A stretch of 64,000 bases of DNA, from NCBI RefSeq assembly GCF_016654015.1, contig NZ_JAEPWM010000007.1:62001-126000 (forward strand), read 5' to 3'. Shown here piece by piece: positions 9,650 to 20,379 of the stretch. The position numbers and the translations under genes were made by a program. Under the pieces are notes generated by a model that worked only from the letters and a program-made list of their open reading frames with translations, was not told the origin of the DNA and made no database searches. Every line of letters starts with the position of its first letter. Positions within the stretch are counted from its first letter, which is position 1. This DNA comes from Ramlibacter ginsenosidimutans. Lineage in GTDB: Bacteria; Pseudomonadota; Gammaproteobacteria; Burkholderiales; Burkholderiaceae_C.

Positions 9650-10297
9650 CTAGACCGCCATCCACAAGCCTGCAGCCCCCGCCAGGACCAGGCTGCCGGC
9701 CCAGGCGAGGTCGAGGTTGAACCAGGCCCGGCGCAGGAACTGCAGCCCGAGGTAACGGTAGACGGCCCAGGCCATCGCGAGCCCGGCCAGCACCATGGCC
9801 GCCGTGTGCACCGCGGCGATCAGCAAGGCGGTCGCGAGGTCCGAGCGTGCCAGGGCCTGCTCGACGCGCGCGTGCGCCGCCTCCGGCGGCCCGCACAGGC
9901 CCAGCATGAAGGGCACCAGCATCAGTCCCGCACCGTGCGCGGTCGCCATCAGGAAGGACCACCAGGCGAGCCGGGTCGGCGGAATGCGGGCGAGCGCGCG
10001 CGGATGGCGGCGCCAGAGCAGCCGGACGAGCCCGAACAGCAGCACGAGGCTGGCGGCCGCAACGCGGATCGCGGTGCTCCACGCGACCAGCCAGCCCAGG
10101 AAGGCGACGGGCACCAGAACCACCGCCATGGCCGCGAAGTGCCCGCCGCCCAGGGGCAGCAGCGTGCGGAACACGGCGGCGGAGCGACGCTCGGTCAGTC
10201 CATTGGCCACGGCCAGCGGCCAGCCCATCGCGGGGCTCAGGCCGTGATACAGGCCGAGCCCGACGACGGTGAGCCAGAGCGCCACCGCGCCGCTCAA
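9650..10297 (-). CDS. Hypothetical multi-pass inner-membrane protein
   Basis: About 215 residues with five to six hydrophobic segments. Conserved-looking motifs are VVGLGLYHGLSPAMGWPLAVA near the N terminus, ATAHGAGLMLVPF in the middle and AAVHTAAMVLAGLAMAW later. Several His residues lie inside or beside membrane segments, which could mean ion or metal handling, but I do not recognise the family. There is no ATG in a sensible place. The likely start is TTG at 10297, overlapping the stop of the upstream methanethiol-oxidase-like gene as TTGA, or GTG at 10285. The tight overlap suggests one operon with that gene. Confidence 0.65.
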   Translation of the reverse strand: MSGAVALWLTVVGLGLYHGLSPAMGWPLAVANGLTERRSAAVFRTLLPLGGGHFAAMAVVLVPVAFLGWLVAWSTAIRVAAASLVLLFGLVRLLWRRHPRALARIPPTRLAWWSFLMATAHGAGLMLVPFMLGLCGPPEAAHARVEQALARSDLATALLIAAVHTAAMVLAGLAMAWAVYRYLGLQFLRRAWFNLDLAWAGSLVLAGAAGLWMAV

Positions 10298-11694
10298 GCC
10301 GAGGGGTAGCAGAATGAATCGGTGGAGCAGTCCCCGCCCTGCAGCCGCACCTGGTGCGCGCCGTACTGCGCGCCGAAGTCCACGTAGAACTCGCGATCGA
10401 GCTGGAAGCCTCCGTTGACCGTGCACATGGCCTGCACGCCCGCGACGCCTTGCGGATAGAACTGCTTGTCCCAGCTGCTGTACAGCGAGTTGGTGAAGTA
10501 GACCCGCTTCGCATCGCGGCTGATCTCGATCATCTGCGGTCCGCCGCCGAAAGGCCTGCCGTTCGCGTGCGGCGCATGCTGCACGATGCCGCCGACGCGC
10601 ACGCTGCCCGTCTGCTCCGGCTCCATCGGATCGCTCACGTCGTACTGGCGCAGCTCGCCGGTGCCCCAGCAGGCGACGTACAGGTGCTTGTCGTCCAGGG
10701 ACAGGTCGATGTCGCTCACCAGCGGAGGCACGGCGCCGAAGCCCTGCAGCAGCGGCGGAAGGTTCTCGGCCCTGGCCGGCTCGGGCGGAATGGTGACGGT
10801 CTTGCGGGCCTGGAATTTTCCGTTCTCGCGGACCCAGGTCCAGATCGAGGCTTCCAGGTTGGTCGTGTCGACGACCACGCCGACGAAGCCATACTCGCGC
10901 GCCGGGTCATGGGCCGGCCGGACCTCCAGCGCCATCTGGTGGTTGGCGCCCAGGTCGATCGTCTGGACGTGCCTGCGCTCGCGCAGGTCCCAGAAGTGCA
11001 GCGCGTGCCCGTACTTGTTGCCCAGCAGGTCCTCGGGGACGATCCCGTTCTCGAACTGCGGCGGCAATCCCCATTCGCTCGACACCATGTAGTCGCGCGG
11101 CAGGTTCCACCAGAAGTCGTAGTGCAGCTTCTGCGGTCCGCGGTCGATCTCCCAGCGCCCCAGTACCTCGAAGGTCTGGCAGTCGATGATGAAGACGCCG
11201 GGCGGCCCCTGGGTGCCATCGGGGCCGGCTCCGCCCAGGGTGCTGACGTAGATGCCTTCGGGGCCGCAGTGGACGGTGTGAGGGCGCGAGTAGCCGGTCT
11301 TGCGCAGGATCTCGTCGGGTTCGATCGTCTTGACGAGCCTGGGCTGCGCCGGATCCGGCTGCGTATCGAGGATGTAGATGCGGGACGAGCGCATGCCCGG
11401 CACGACCAGGTACCGGCGCTGCAGGAACGGGTGGCCGGACAGGGGCGACAGCGCCGAGCTGCAGGCGTTCCAGCCGAAGTGGTGCAGCTCGTCGCCCTTG
11501 TTCGGCAGCTCCACCTTCGTGAGCACCTGCCCGTATCTGCTCGATGCGGGGTCGAGATCCACGACGGCGATCGCATCGGGCCGCGAGCGGTCGGGCGAGA
11601 GCAGGGCGGTGTAGCAGAGGTGTTCGGGCTCGGCCTCCATCGCCAGCCGAGGCGAGGGGTGGAAGGTCGGGTCCGGGCGCAGGGTTTCGGTCAT
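10294..11694 (-). CDS. Selenium-binding protein 56 / methanethiol oxidase family protein
   Basis: A 466-residue beta-propeller protein of the SBP56 family. Bacterial members with demonstrated activity (MtoX) oxidise methanethiol to formaldehyde, sulfide and hydrogen peroxide using copper. Family motifs visible are KGDELHHFGWNACSSAL (holding the conserved Cys), SRPHTVHCGPEGIYVSTLG, HYDFWWNLPRDYMVSSEWG and WGTGELRQYDVSDP. No signal peptide is present: the protein starts MTETLRPDPTFHPSPRL, whereas characterised MtoX is periplasmic. It may therefore be cytosolic. The ATG at 11694 follows a gene-free upstream stretch, so its promoter lies there. The downstream membrane protein gene overlaps its stop. 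Confidence 0.88.
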   Translation of the reverse strand: MTETLRPDPTFHPSPRLAMEAEPEHLCYTALLSPDRSRPDAIAVVDLDPASSRYGQVLTKVELPNKGDELHHFGWNACSSALSPLSGHPFLQRRYLVVPGMRSSRIYILDTQPDPAQPRLVKTIEPDEILRKTGYSRPHTVHCGPEGIYVSTLGGAGPDGTQGPPGVFIIDCQTFEVLGRWEIDRGPQKLHYDFWWNLPRDYMVSSEWGLPPQFENGIVPEDLLGNKYGHALHFWDLRERRHVQTIDLGANHQMALEVRPAHDPAREYGFVGVVVDTTNLEASIWTWVRENGKFQARKTVTIPPEPARAENLPPLLQGFGAVPPLVSDIDLSLDDKHLYVACWGTGELRQYDVSDPMEPEQTGSVRVGGIVQHAPHANGRPFGGGPQMIEISRDAKRVYFTNSLYSSWDKQFYPQGVAGVQAMCTVNGGFQLDREFYVDFGAQYGAHQVRLQGGDCSTDSFCYPSA

Positions 11695-11944
11695 GGCGGC
11701 TCCTCGGACATGGGAACTTCCATACTGGACGTCCGGCGCGCGGAGTCAAGCCCGCCGCGCGCGCAAATGCGCTTGCGGGCCACGGCCGATCGGAGTAGCC
11801 GGCGTGAGCGTGGTGCAGGCGGTCGTCCGCTTGAGCCACGGCCCCGCGCGTGCATGCCGGCGGCGGACTTGAAAACCGCGCAGCAGCAGCCAGCTAGGGT
11901 CGGCCGGGGTTGCTCCACACCCCCGCGGAACGGACCCTCCAGCC
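11695..11944. other. Gene-free spacer between divergent methanethiol-oxidase-like gene and rimP
   Basis: About 250 bp upstream of the rimP promoter with no credible gene on either strand. It must contain the promoter of the methanethiol-oxidase-like gene, but I see no clear sigma70 hexamers, tRNA or repeat. Confidence 0.4.
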
Positions 11945-11973
11945 TTGCAGCGCAAGGCATTCGTCGTTACAAT
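11945..11973 (+). promoter_or_regulatory. Sigma70-type promoter of the rimP-nusA-infB operon
   Basis: A TTGCAG -35 hexamer (11945-11950) and a TACAAT -10 hexamer (11968-11973) are separated by exactly 17 bp. It lies about 70 bp upstream of rimP and directly before the leader hairpin. Confidence 0.7.
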
Positions 11974-11988
11974 ACGAGCTTCACGACC

Positions 11989-12020
11989 AAACGGGCGGGT
12001 ACCAACCGCCCGTTTTTTTT
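11989..12020 (+). terminator. Terminator-like hairpin in the rimP leader (possible attenuator)
   Basis: A 10-bp GC-rich stem (AAACGGGCGG at 11989-11998 paired with 12006-12015) encloses a 7-base loop and runs into eight T (12013-12020). This is a textbook intrinsic terminator. It lies about 15 bp downstream of the probable transcription start and 20 bp before the rimP start codon, so it would act inside the leader of the operon rather than end an upstream gene. The upstream gene points the other way. Confidence 0.7.
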
Positions 12021-12039
12021 GGTTGATCGACTTACACAC

Positions 12040-12612
12040 TTGGCTCTACAGGAAATCGTCGCGCAAACCGTGGCCGGGCTCGGCTACGAACTGGTGGAAC
12101 TGGAACGTTCCGCCGGGGGCACGCTGCGCGTGACGATCGATTTCCCCTGGGAACCGGGGGACGAGAAGTTCGTGAACGTCGAGGACTGCGAGCGGGTCAC
12201 GCGCCAGCTGCAGTACACGCTGGAAGTCGAGGAAGTCGACTACAAGCGGCTGGAGGTGTCGTCGCCTGGCATCGATCGGCCGTTGCGTACGGAGCGGGAT
12301 TTCGAGCGTTATGCCGGCGAGCTCGTCGACATCACGCTGAAGGCGCCGATGGGCGCGGCCGCGGCCGGCCAGGTCGCCGCCAACCGCCGCAAGTTCCGCG
12401 GCACGCTGGAAAAGGGCGAGCAGGGCGGCTGGCAGGTGGCCTGGAGCGACGAGCCGCCGCCGGTGCCGGGCAAGAAGGTCTCGAAGAAGAAGGAGCCTGC
12501 GCCGGTGCAGGTCCTGGGTTTCACGCTGGACGAGCTGAAGGAGGCGCGTCTGGCACCGATTGTGGATTTCAAGGGGCGCAAGCGCGCCGGGGTTCAGGAG
12601 CAAGGGAAATGA
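12040..12612 (+). CDS. rimP: Ribosome maturation factor
   Basis: A 190-residue protein needed for maturation of the 30S subunit. It matches RimP from [22 protein letters not shown] onward, including [13 protein letters not shown] and [14 protein letters not shown]. The C-terminal domain carries a Lys-rich insertion ([15 protein letters not shown], about residues 145-160). No ATG is available; TTG at 12040 gives the family N terminus ALQ. No Shine-Dalgarno is evident there, because the leader hairpin ends just upstream. It overlaps nusA by four bases (ATGA). Confidence 0.92.
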   Translation: MALQEIVAQTVAGLGYELVELERSAGGTLRVTIDFPWEPGDEKFVNVEDCERVTRQLQYTLEVEEVDYKRLEVSSPGIDRPLRTERDFERYAGELVDITLKAPMGAAAAGQVAANRRKFRGTLEKGEQGGWQVAWSDEPPPVPGKKVSKKKEPAPVQVLGFTLDELKEARLAPIVDFKGRKRAGVQEQGK

Positions 12613-14120
12613 ATCGCGAACTGTTGATGCTGGTCGATGCCATCTCGCGTGAGAAGAACGTCGAGCGCGACGTGGTGTTCGGCGCAGTCGAAGCTGCCCT
12701 GGCCCAGGCGACCAAGAAGCTGTACCAGGGCGAGGTGGACATCCGTGTGGCCGTCGACCGCGATACCGGCGACTACGAGACCTTCCGTCGCTGGCTGGTC
12801 GTGCCCGACGAACAGGGCCTGCAGAACCCGGACGCCGAAGAGCTGCTGATGGACGCCAAGGAGCGCGTCGGCGGCGACGGTGAAGTCGAACCCGGCGAGT
12901 ACATCGAGGAAGGCATCGAGTCGCTGCCGATCGGCCGCATCGGCGCCATGGCCGCCAAGCAGGTGATCCTGCAGAAGATCCGCGACGCCGAGCGCGAGAT
13001 GCTGCTGAACGACTTCATGTCGCGCGGCGACAAGATCTTCGTGGGCACCGTCAAGCGCATGGACAAGGGCGACATCATCGTCGAGAGCGGCCGCGTCGAA
13101 GGCCGGCTGCGCCGCGGCGAGATGATCCCCAAGGAAAACCTGCGCAACGGCGACCGCGTCCGCGCCATGATCATGGAAGTGGACCTGACGCTGCGGGGCG
13201 CGCCCATCATCCTGTCGCGCTCCGCGCCCGAGTTCATGATCGAGCTGTTCCGCCAGGAAGTGCCCGAGATCGAGCAGGGCCTGCTGGAGATCAAGAGCTG
13301 CGCCCGGGACCCCGGTTCGCGCGCCAAGATCGCCGTGGTCTCCCACGACAAGCGGGTCGACCCCATCGGCACCTGCGTGGGCGTGCGCGGCTCCCGCGTG
13401 AACGCCGTGACCAACGAGCTGGCCGGCGAGCGCGTGGACATCGTGCTGTGGTCCGAGGACCCGGCGCAGTTCGTGATCGGCGCGCTGGCCCCGGCCAACG
13501 TGAGCTCCATCGTCGTTGACGAGGAGAAGCACGCCATGGACGTGGTGGTGGACGAGGAAAACCTCGCCATCGCGATCGGCCGCGGCGGGCAGAACGTGCG
13601 CCTGGCTTCCGAGCTCACGGGCTGGAAGATCAACATCATGGACGCCAACGAGTCGGCCCAGAAGCAGGCCGAGGAGCAGTCCACGATCCGCGCGCTGTTC
13701 ATGGAGAAGCTGGACGTCGACGAGGAAATCGCCGACATCCTGATCGTCGAGGGCTTCACCAGCCTGGAGGAAGTGGCCTATGTGCCCATCTCCGAGATGC
13801 TGGAGATCGAGTCCTTCGACGAGGACACGGTCAACGAACTGCGGTCGCGCGCCAAGGATGCGCTGCTGACCATGGAGATCGCCCGCGAGGAAAGCGTCGA
13901 GGAGGTGTCGCAGGACCTGCGCGACCTCGGCGGCCTGTCCCCGCAGCTGATCGGCAAGCTCGCCGAAAACGGCGTGCACACCCGCGACGACCTGGCCGAC
14001 CTGGCCGTCGACGAACTCACGGATATCACCGGCCAGTCCGCGGACGAGGCCAAGGCCCTGATCATGAAGGCGCGCGAGCACTGGTTCACCAACCAGCCTG
14101 CCGCAGCGGCCCATGAGTAA
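12609..14120 (+). CDS. nusA: Transcription termination/antitermination protein
   Basis: A 503-residue RNA-polymerase-associated factor controlling pausing, termination and antitermination. The domain order is an N-terminal polymerase-binding domain ([20 protein letters not shown]), an S1 domain (about 135-200, [17 protein letters not shown]), two KH domains (about 200-345, with [14 protein letters not shown] and [14 protein letters not shown]) and two C-terminal acidic repeats (about 365-495). The AR repeats and the length match gammaproteobacterial and betaproteobacterial NusA. The start overlaps the rimP stop, so translation is probably coupled. NusA is a known autoregulator of this operon in E. 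coli, which makes the leader hairpin upstream of rimP noteworthy. Confidence 0.97.
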   Translation: MNRELLMLVDAISREKNVERDVVFGAVEAALAQATKKLYQGEVDIRVAVDRDTGDYETFRRWLVVPDEQGLQNPDAEELLMDAKERVGGDGEVEPGEYIEEGIESLPIGRIGAMAAKQVILQKIRDAEREMLLNDFMSRGDKIFVGTVKRMDKGDIIVESGRVEGRLRRGEMIPKENLRNGDRVRAMIMEVDLTLRGAPIILSRSAPEFMIELFRQEVPEIEQGLLEIKSCARDPGSRAKIAVVSHDKRVDPIGTCVGVRGSRVNAVTNELAGERVDIVLWSEDPAQFVIGALAPANVSSIVVDEEKHAMDVVVDEENLAIAIGRGGQNVRLASELTGWKINIMDANESAQKQAEEQSTIRALFMEKLDVDEEIADILIVEGFTSLEEVAYVPISEMLEIESFDEDTVNELRSRAKDALLTMEIAREESVEEVSQDLRDLGGLSPQLIGKLAENGVHTRDDLADLAVDELTDITGQSADEAKALIMKAREHWFTNQPAAAAHE

Positions 14121-14141
14121 AGGGAGGGGGACGCACAGAAC

Positions 14142-17036
14142 ATGTCTAGTACCACCGTCGCCGAGTTCGCGAACGAACTCAAGAAATCGCCCGAAACGCT
14201 GCTGGAGCAACTCCGCAGCGCTGGCGTCACCAAGTCGGCCCCCACCGATTCGCTGACCGACGCCGACAAGCAGAAGCTGCTGGGATTCCTCCAGGCCAGC
14301 CACGGCACCGCCACGCCCGAGCGCAAGAAGATCACCCTGGTGAAGAAGTCCACCAGCGAGATCAAGCAGGCCGACTCCAGCGGCAAGGCCCGCACGATCC
14401 AGGTGGAAGTGCGCAAGAAGCGCACGTTCATCAAGCGTGACGAAGGCTCCGACACCGCCGTGGTGGAAGCGCCCGAGGTCGCGCAGCCGCCGGCGCCGCA
14501 AGGCCCGGACGAGGCCGAGCTCACCCGCCGCGAAGAGGAAGCCCGCCGCCAGGCCGAACTGATCCGCCGCCAGGAAGAAGAACTGGCCGCCAAGCGCCGC
14601 GAGCGCGAGGAAGCGGAAGCGCGCCAGCGCGCCGAGGAAGAAGCCCGCGCTGCCGTCGCGCAGAAGGAACGCGAGGCGGCCGAACGCGCCGACGCGTACT
14701 CCTCCGCGCGAGCTGGCGCCACGGCGGCCAAGGCGGCCGAACAGGAAGCCGCCCAGGCGGTCGCCAAGGCGCAGGCCGAAGCCCGCGACAAGGCCGCAGC
14801 CGAAGCGCGCGAGAAGGCCGCTGCCGAATCGAAGGCCCGTGCCGACGAAGAGGCCCTGCGCGCCAACGATCTGCAGGAGCGCCGCCGCAAGGCCGAAGCG
14901 GAGGCCGCTGCCATCCGCTCGATGATGAGCGCGCCCAAGAAGGTCCTGGTCGCCAAGGCGCCGGAGAAGCCCGTCGCCAAGGCGCCGGAACCCGGCAAGG
15001 CGGGCGTCAAGGGCACGCTGCACAAGCCGCCGGCGCAACCGCCTCGCCCCGGCGCGCCTGCCACGGCCGCTCCGGGCGCACCGGGCGCCGGCAAGGAAGT
15101 GAAGTCCGCCAAGCTGTCCTCCAGCTGGGCGAGCGATCCGACCAAGAAGAAGGAAATCAAGACGCGCGGCGACACGTCCGGCGGCGTCGGGCGCAACTCG
15201 TGGCGCGGCGGCCCGCGTGGCGGCCGCAAGGACCACCGCGACCGCGACGACCACGTGGCGACCGCACCGGCCGAACAGCGCATCCTCGAAGTGCACGTGC
15301 CCGAGACCATCACGGTCTCCGAGCTCGCGCACAAGATGGCGATCAAGGCGTCGGAAGTGATCAAGGTCCTGATGAAGATGGGCCAGCTGGTCACGATCAA
15401 CCAGTCGCTGGACCAGGACACCGCGATGATCCTGGTGGAGGAAATGGGCCACAAGGCGGTCACGGCCGCCCTGGACGACCCGGAAGCCTTCACCGAGGAA
15501 GACACGGCGGCGCAGACGGCGGAATCCCTGCCGCGCGCGCCGGTCGTGACCGTGATGGGCCACGTCGACCACGGCAAGACCTCGCTGCTGGACTACATCC
15601 GCCGCGCCAAGGTGGCGGCGGGCGAAGCCGGCGGCATCACGCAGCACATCGGCGCGTACCACGTGGAGACGCCGCGCGGCGTGATCTCCTTCCTGGACAC
15701 TCCCGGCCACGAGGCGTTCACCGCCATGCGTGCCCGTGGCGCCCAGGCGACCGACATCGTGATCCTGGTGGTGGCGGCCGACGACGGTGTCATGCCGCAG
15801 ACGCGCGAAGCCATCAAGCACGCGAAGGCGGCGGGAGTTCCCATCGTGGTGGCCATCAACAAGATGGACAAGCCCGATGCCAACGCGGAGCGCGTCAAGC
15901 AGGAACTGGTGGCCGAGCAAGTCGTGCCGGAAGAGTACGGCGGCGAGTCGCCCTTCGTGCCCGTGTCCGCCAAGACCGGCCAGGGCATCGACGAACTGCT
16001 GGAGCAGGTGCTGCTGCAGGCGGAAGTGCTGGAGCTGAAGGCGCCGGTGGACGCGATGGCCAAGGGCCTCGTGATCGAAGCGCAGCTGGACAAGGGCCGC
16101 GGCCCGGTCGCCACGGTGCTGGTGCAGTCCGGCACGCTGAAGGTCGGCGACGTGGTGCTGGCCGGCCAGACCTTCGGCCGCGTCCGCGCCATGCTGGACG
16201 AGAACGGCAAGAGCATCAAGTCGGCCGGTCCCTCCATCCCGGTGGAGATCCAGGGCCTCACCGAAGTCCCGCAAGCCGGCGACGAGTTCATGGTGATGCT
16301 GGATGAACGCCGCGCCCGCGAGATCGCGACCTACCGCGCCGGCAAGTTCCGCAACACCAAGCTGGCCAGGCAGCAGGCGGCCAAACTGGAGAACGTGTTC
16401 TCGGACATGACGGCCGGCGAGGTCAAGACGCTGCCCATCATCGTGAAGGCGGACGTGCAGGGCTCGCAGGAAGCGCTGTCCCAGTCGCTGCTGAAGCTGT
16501 CGACCGACGAGGTCAAGGTGCAGATGGTCTATGCGGCCGTCGGCGGCATCAGCGAGTCGGACGTCAACCTGGCGATCGCCTCCAAGGCCGTCATCATCGG
16601 CTTCAACGTGCGGGCCGACTCCGGCGCGCGCAAGCTGGCCGAGGGCAACGGCGTCGAGATCCGCTACTACAACATCATCTACGACGCGGTCGACGAACTG
16701 CGCGCGGCGATGTCCGGCATGCTGGCGCCCGAGAAGCGGGAAGAGGTCATCGGCTCCGCCGAGATCCGCACCGTGTTCGTGGCGTCCAAGATCGGCACCG
16801 TGGCCGGCTGCTACGTCACGTCCGGTCAGGTCACCCGCAGCGCGCACTTCCGCCTGCTGCGCGACAACGTGGTGATCTACACGGGCGAGCTCGAATCGCT
16901 GAAGCGGCTCAAGGACGACGTGCGCGAAGTCAAGGAAGGCTTCGAGTGCGGCATCAAGCTGCGCAACTACAACGACATCAAGGAAGGCGACCAGCTCGAA
17001 TTCTTCGAAGTCAAGGAGATCGCGCGGACCTTGTAA
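14142..17036 (+). CDS. infB: Translation initiation factor IF-2
   Basis: A 964-residue GTPase that brings initiator fMet-tRNA to the ribosome. An IF2 N-terminal module (about 1-55) is followed by a long charged Ala/Glu/Lys/Arg-rich linker (about 120-300, likely helical). A second IF2_N module and the G domain follow: G1 is GHVDHGKTS (473-481), G3 DTPGH and G4 NKMD. The C-terminal half has the domain II to IV barrels with [11 protein letters not shown] and the end [17 protein letters not shown]. The linker is long, as in other Burkholderiales. It follows nusA by 21 bp. Confidence 0.98.
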   Translation: MSSTTVAEFANELKKSPETLLEQLRSAGVTKSAPTDSLTDADKQKLLGFLQASHGTATPERKKITLVKKSTSEIKQADSSGKARTIQVEVRKKRTFIKRDEGSDTAVVEAPEVAQPPAPQGPDEAELTRREEEARRQAELIRRQEEELAAKRREREEAEARQRAEEEARAAVAQKEREAAERADAYSSARAGATAAKAAEQEAAQAVAKAQAEARDKAAAEAREKAAAESKARADEEALRANDLQERRRKAEAEAAAIRSMMSAPKKVLVAKAPEKPVAKAPEPGKAGVKGTLHKPPAQPPRPGAPATAAPGAPGAGKEVKSAKLSSSWASDPTKKKEIKTRGDTSGGVGRNSWRGGPRGGRKDHRDRDDHVATAPAEQRILEVHVPETITVSELAHKMAIKASEVIKVLMKMGQLVTINQSLDQDTAMILVEEMGHKAVTAALDDPEAFTEEDTAAQTAESLPRAPVVTVMGHVDHGKTSLLDYIRRAKVAAGEAGGITQHIGAYHVETPRGVISFLDTPGHEAFTAMRARGAQATDIVILVVAADDGVMPQTREAIKHAKAAGVPIVVAINKMDKPDANAERVKQELVAEQVVPEEYGGESPFVPVSAKTGQGIDELLEQVLLQAEVLELKAPVDAMAKGLVIEAQLDKGRGPVATVLVQSGTLKVGDVVLAGQTFGRVRAMLDENGKSIKSAGPSIPVEIQGLTEVPQAGDEFMVMLDERRAREIATYRAGKFRNTKLARQQAAKLENVFSDMTAGEVKTLPIIVKADVQGSQEALSQSLLKLSTDEVKVQMVYAAVGGISESDVNLAIASKAVIIGFNVRADSGARKLAEGNGVEIRYYNIIYDAVDELRAAMSGMLAPEKREEVIGSAEIRTVFVASKIGTVAGCYVTSGQVTRSAHFRLLRDNVVIYTGELESLKRLKDDVREVKEGFECGIKLRNYNDIKEGDQLEFFEVKEIARTL

Positions 17037-17053
17037 TACCGAAAGGCGGACAA

Positions 17054-17164
17054 CCGGACGCAGAGGACGCAAAAGTTGCGCAGAGGACGCAGAAGAACAT
17101 CCGTTAAAGGATTTCTCGGCTCCTTCTGCGTCTTCTGCGAAATCTCTGCGTCCTCTGCGTCCGG
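17054..17164. repeat. CGCAGAG-type inverted-repeat element, copy 1
   Basis: A perfect 18-bp terminal inverted repeat (CCGGACGCAGAGGACGCA at 17054-17071 against 17147-17164) encloses further diverged copies of the GCAGAGGACGCAGA unit in the left arm and TCTGCGTCTTCTGCG in the right arm. The single strand can fold into a long hairpin of about 110 bases. It fills almost the whole infB-rbfA gap. A related element follows typA. It does not end in a T-run, so it is not a classic terminator. Its role is unknown; it could affect mRNA stability between infB and rbfA. Confidence 0.8.
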
Positions 17165-17195
17165 ATGTTGGTAGTCAGGAAAGCGCCAGCGCACC

Positions 17196-17564
17196 ATGCC
17201 CAAGAAGTCGACCAAACCCAATCGCGGTTTCCAGATCGCGGACCAGATCCAGCGGGACCTGACGGAGCTGATCGCCCGCGAGTTGAAGGACCCGCGGGTG
17301 GGGATGGTCACGATCAATGCGGTCGAAGTCACGCCGGACTACGCGCACGCGAAGGTGTTCTTCAGCATCCTGGTGGGCGACCCCCAGGAGACCGAGGACG
17401 CCCTGAACCAGGCGCACGGGTTCCTGCGCAACCACCTGTTCAAGCGGCTGCACATCCACACGGTGCCCACGCTGCACTTCCACTTCGACCGCACGACCGA
17501 GCGCGCGGCCGACATGAACGCCCTGATCGCGAAGGCGGTCTCCTCCCGGTCGAAGGACGACTAG
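17196..17564 (+). CDS. rbfA: Ribosome-binding factor A
   Basis: A 122-residue KH-like protein that helps late 30S maturation and cold adaptation. [26 protein letters not shown] and the C-terminal [21 protein letters not shown] are the family signature. Length is standard. The gene begins 31 bp after the inverted-repeat element that separates it from infB and is followed after three bases by truB, so rbfA-truB-typA form one translational unit. Confidence 0.96.
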   Translation: MPKKSTKPNRGFQIADQIQRDLTELIARELKDPRVGMVTINAVEVTPDYAHAKVFFSILVGDPQETEDALNQAHGFLRNHLFKRLHIHTVPTLHFHFDRTTERAADMNALIAKAVSSRSKDD

Positions 17565-17567
17565 CCC

Positions 17568-18521
17568 GTGAACGCGCCACGCACCAGGGTGCAGCGGCGC
17601 CCTGTGCATGGGGTGTTGCTGCTCGATAAACCGCTGGGCCTGTCCAGCAACGATGCGCTGCAGAAGGCCAAGTGGCTGCTGCGGGCGGAAAAGGCCGGCC
17701 ATACCGGCACGCTCGACCCCATGGCCACCGGCGTGCTGCCGCTGTGCTTCGGCGCGGCCACCAAGTTCAGCCAGTTGCACCTCGATGCCGACAAGCGCTA
17801 CGAGGCGGTCGCCGAGCTCGGTGTCCGCACGTCGACCGGCGACAGCGAAGGCGACGTGATCGAGCAGCGGGACGTTCCCGCGATCGCGCCGGAGCGCCTG
17901 GCCGAAGTCCAGGCGCAGTTCACGGGCGGGATCGTCCAGGTCCCGCCCATGCACAGCGCCCTGAAGAAGGACGGCAAGGCCTTGTACGAGTACGCGCGGG
18001 CCGGCGTGGAGATCGAACGCGAGCCGCGGACCGTGCGTGTGTTCGAGCTGCAGCTGAGCCTGGTGGCGCCCACGCTCCTGAAGATCGTGGCCCAGGTCAG
18101 CAAGGGTACCTACATCCGGACCCTGGGCGAGGACATCGGCCAGGCGCTGGGTTGCGGGGCGCACCTGCGCTCGCTGCGAAGAATTGCCACGGGGCCGTTC
18201 GATGCTTCGCAGTGCCTGACGCTGGCGGAACTCGAGGCGCTATCCGAGTCAGACAGGATGTCCCGGCTGCTGCCGGTGGAGTCCCTGCTGCCCGGTCACG
18301 TGCCGGTCACGCTGGGCACGGAAGATGCGGCCCGCTTCCTCAGCGGCCTGCGCCGGCGCGGTACCTGGCGCGATGCAGAACAAATTGCAGTTTTCGGGGA
18401 GGCTCCGCGCGCGCTCCTCGGCACCGCTCACGCAAAGGCGGGGGAACTGATCCCCTCGCGCCTGCTGAGCCCGATCGAAATCCAGCAAATCCTCGGCGTG
18501 GCCGAGCCAGAGAACGTATGA
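17568..18521 (+). CDS. truB: tRNA pseudouridine(55) synthase
   Basis: A 317-residue enzyme that converts U55 of the tRNA T-loop to pseudouridine. The catalytic Asp lies in [34 protein letters not shown] at the N terminus and [14 protein letters not shown] further on are diagnostic. The start codon is GTG at 17568, three bases after the rbfA stop. The C-terminal region (about 245-317) is the PUA-like extension. It overlaps typA by ATGA. Confidence 0.97.
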   Translation: MNAPRTRVQRRPVHGVLLLDKPLGLSSNDALQKAKWLLRAEKAGHTGTLDPMATGVLPLCFGAATKFSQLHLDADKRYEAVAELGVRTSTGDSEGDVIEQRDVPAIAPERLAEVQAQFTGGIVQVPPMHSALKKDGKALYEYARAGVEIEREPRTVRVFELQLSLVAPTLLKIVAQVSKGTYIRTLGEDIGQALGCGAHLRSLRRIATGPFDASQCLTLAELEALSESDRMSRLLPVESLLPGHVPVTLGTEDAARFLSGLRRRGTWRDAEQIAVFGEAPRALLGTAHAKAGELIPSRLLSPIEIQQILGVAEPENV

Positions 18522-20344
18522 CGCAAATCCGAAACATCGCCATCATCGCCCACGTGGACCACGGCAAGACCACCATGGTGGACCAGCTGCTGCGCCAGTC
18601 CGGCACCTTCGCCGAGCACGAGAAGGTGCAGGACACCGTGATGGACAACAACGCCATCGAACGCGAGCGGGGCATCACCATCCTGGCCAAGAACTGCGCC
18701 GTCAGCTGGAAGGGCACGCACATCAACATCGTGGACACCCCCGGCCACGCCGACTTTGGCGGCGAGGTGGAGCGGGCCCTGTCCATGGTCGACGGCGTGC
18801 TGCTGCTGATCGACGCCCAGGAAGGCCCGATGCCGCAGACCCGCTTCGTGACCAAGAAGGCGCTGGCCCTCGGCCTGCGTCCCATCGTGGTCGTGAACAA
18901 GGTGGACAAGCCCGGCGCCAATCCCGACAAAGTGGTCAACGCCGCCTTCGACCTGTTCGACAAGCTTGGCGCCGACCATGACCAGCTCGATTTCCCGGTG
19001 GTGTACGCCTCCGGCATCAATGGCTGGTCGTCGCTGGAAGAGGGGAAGCCGGGCGAGCAATGGGGCCCCGACATGTCCGCCCTGTTCGACACCATCCTGA
19101 AGCACGTGCCCGAGCACGCGGGCGACGCCGCCGCGCCGCTGCAACTGCAGATCTCGGCACTGGACTACTCCAGCTTCGTCGGCCGCATCGGCGTGGGCCG
19201 CATCAACCAGGGAACGATCCGTCCGTCCATGGAAGTCCTGGTGATGGAAGGTCCGGACGGCAAGCAGGTCAAGGGCCGCGTCAACCAGGTGCTGACCTTC
19301 GAGGGCCTGACGCGCGTGCAGGTCAAGGAAGCCGGTCCCGGCGACATCGTCCTGATCAACGGCATCGAGGACATCGGCATCGGCGTGACCGTGACCGACC
19401 CGCTCGATCCGCAGCCGCTGCCGATGCTGAAGATCGACGAGCCGACGCTGACCATGAACTTCTGCGTCAACACCTCGCCCTTCGCCGGCAAGGAAGGCAA
19501 GTTCGTGACCAGCCGCCAGCTGTGGGACCGACTGCAGAAGGAACTGCAATCCAACGTCGCCCTGCGCGTGAGCGAGACCGACGAAGAGGGCGTGTTCGAG
19601 GTGATGGGCCGGGGCGAACTGCACCTGACCATCCTGCTGGAGAACATGCGCCGCGAGGGCTACGAGCTGGCCGTCTCCAAGCCGCGCGTGGTGTTCAAGG
19701 ACATCGACGGCGTGCGCAGCGAGCCGATCGAGCTCGTGACGGCGGATATCGAGGAGCAGCACCAGGGCGGCGTCATGCAGGCCCTGGGCGAGCGCAAGGG
19801 CGAGCTGGTGGGCATGGAGCCGGACGGCCGCGGCCGCGTGCGCCTGGAGTACCGCATCCCGGCGCGCGGGCTGATCGGCTTCTCCAACGAATTCCTCAAC
19901 CTGACGCGCGGCTCCGGCCTGATCTCGAACATCTTCGACGGCTACGAGCCGTTCAAGGGCGAGATCGCCAGCCGCAAGAACGGCGTGCTGATCTCGATGG
20001 ACGAAGGCGAGATCTTCACCTACGCCCTGGGCAAGCTGGACGACCGCGGCCGCATGTTCGTGAAGCCGAACGACAAGGTCTACGAAGGCATGATCGTGGG
20101 CATCCACAACCGGGACAACGACCTGGTGGTGAACGCCACGCGCACCAAGCAGCTCACCAACTTCCGCGTCTCCGGCAAGGAAGACGCAATCAAGATCACC
20201 CCGCCGATCGACCTGACGCTGGAATACGGCGTCGAGTTCATCGAGGACGACGAGCTGGTCGAGATCACGCCCAAGACGATCCGCCTGCGCAAGCGCTACC
20301 TGAAGGAGCACGAGCGCAAGCGTTCCCTGCGCGAAGCGGCGTAA
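18518..20344 (+). CDS. typA: Ribosome-associated GTPase TypA/BipA
   Basis: A 608-residue translational GTPase related to EF-G, involved in 50S assembly and in stress and cold responses. G1 is AHVDHGKTT, switch [15 protein letters not shown] and G4 NKVDKPGA. The C-terminal BipA-specific domain includes [19 protein letters not shown]. Length matches the family (about 605). The ATG at 18518 overlaps the truB stop. It is followed by a second inverted-repeat element, after which the unrelated EamA transporter gene begins. Confidence 0.97.
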   Translation: MTQIRNIAIIAHVDHGKTTMVDQLLRQSGTFAEHEKVQDTVMDNNAIERERGITILAKNCAVSWKGTHINIVDTPGHADFGGEVERALSMVDGVLLLIDAQEGPMPQTRFVTKKALALGLRPIVVVNKVDKPGANPDKVVNAAFDLFDKLGADHDQLDFPVVYASGINGWSSLEEGKPGEQWGPDMSALFDTILKHVPEHAGDAAAPLQLQISALDYSSFVGRIGVGRINQGTIRPSMEVLVMEGPDGKQVKGRVNQVLTFEGLTRVQVKEAGPGDIVLINGIEDIGIGVTVTDPLDPQPLPMLKIDEPTLTMNFCVNTSPFAGKEGKFVTSRQLWDRLQKELQSNVALRVSETDEEGVFEVMGRGELHLTILLENMRREGYELAVSKPRVVFKDIDGVRSEPIELVTADIEEQHQGGVMQALGERKGELVGMEPDGRGRVRLEYRIPARGLIGFSNEFLNLTRGSGLISNIFDGYEPFKGEIASRKNGVLISMDEGEIFTYALGKLDDRGRMFVKPNDKVYEGMIVGIHNRDNDLVVNATRTKQLTNFRVSGKEDAIKITPPIDLTLEYGVEFIEDDELVEITPKTIRLRKRYLKEHERKRSLREAA

Positions 20345-20379
20345 AGGGGCAAGGGCGGGGGCGGACCGCCAACGACGGG

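Noticed and set aside
14500..14950. Ala/Glu/Arg-rich repetitive stretch in infB as a tandem repeat or insertion
   Set aside because: This is the ordinary charged linker of IF-2, variable in length among Burkholderiales.
12594..17072. Very long open frame (1492 codons) on the minus strand opposite nusA and infB
   Set aside because: It is antisense to two complete well-known genes, and its translation is a low-complexity His/Arg/Leu/Gly-rich product typical of GC-rich shadow frames.
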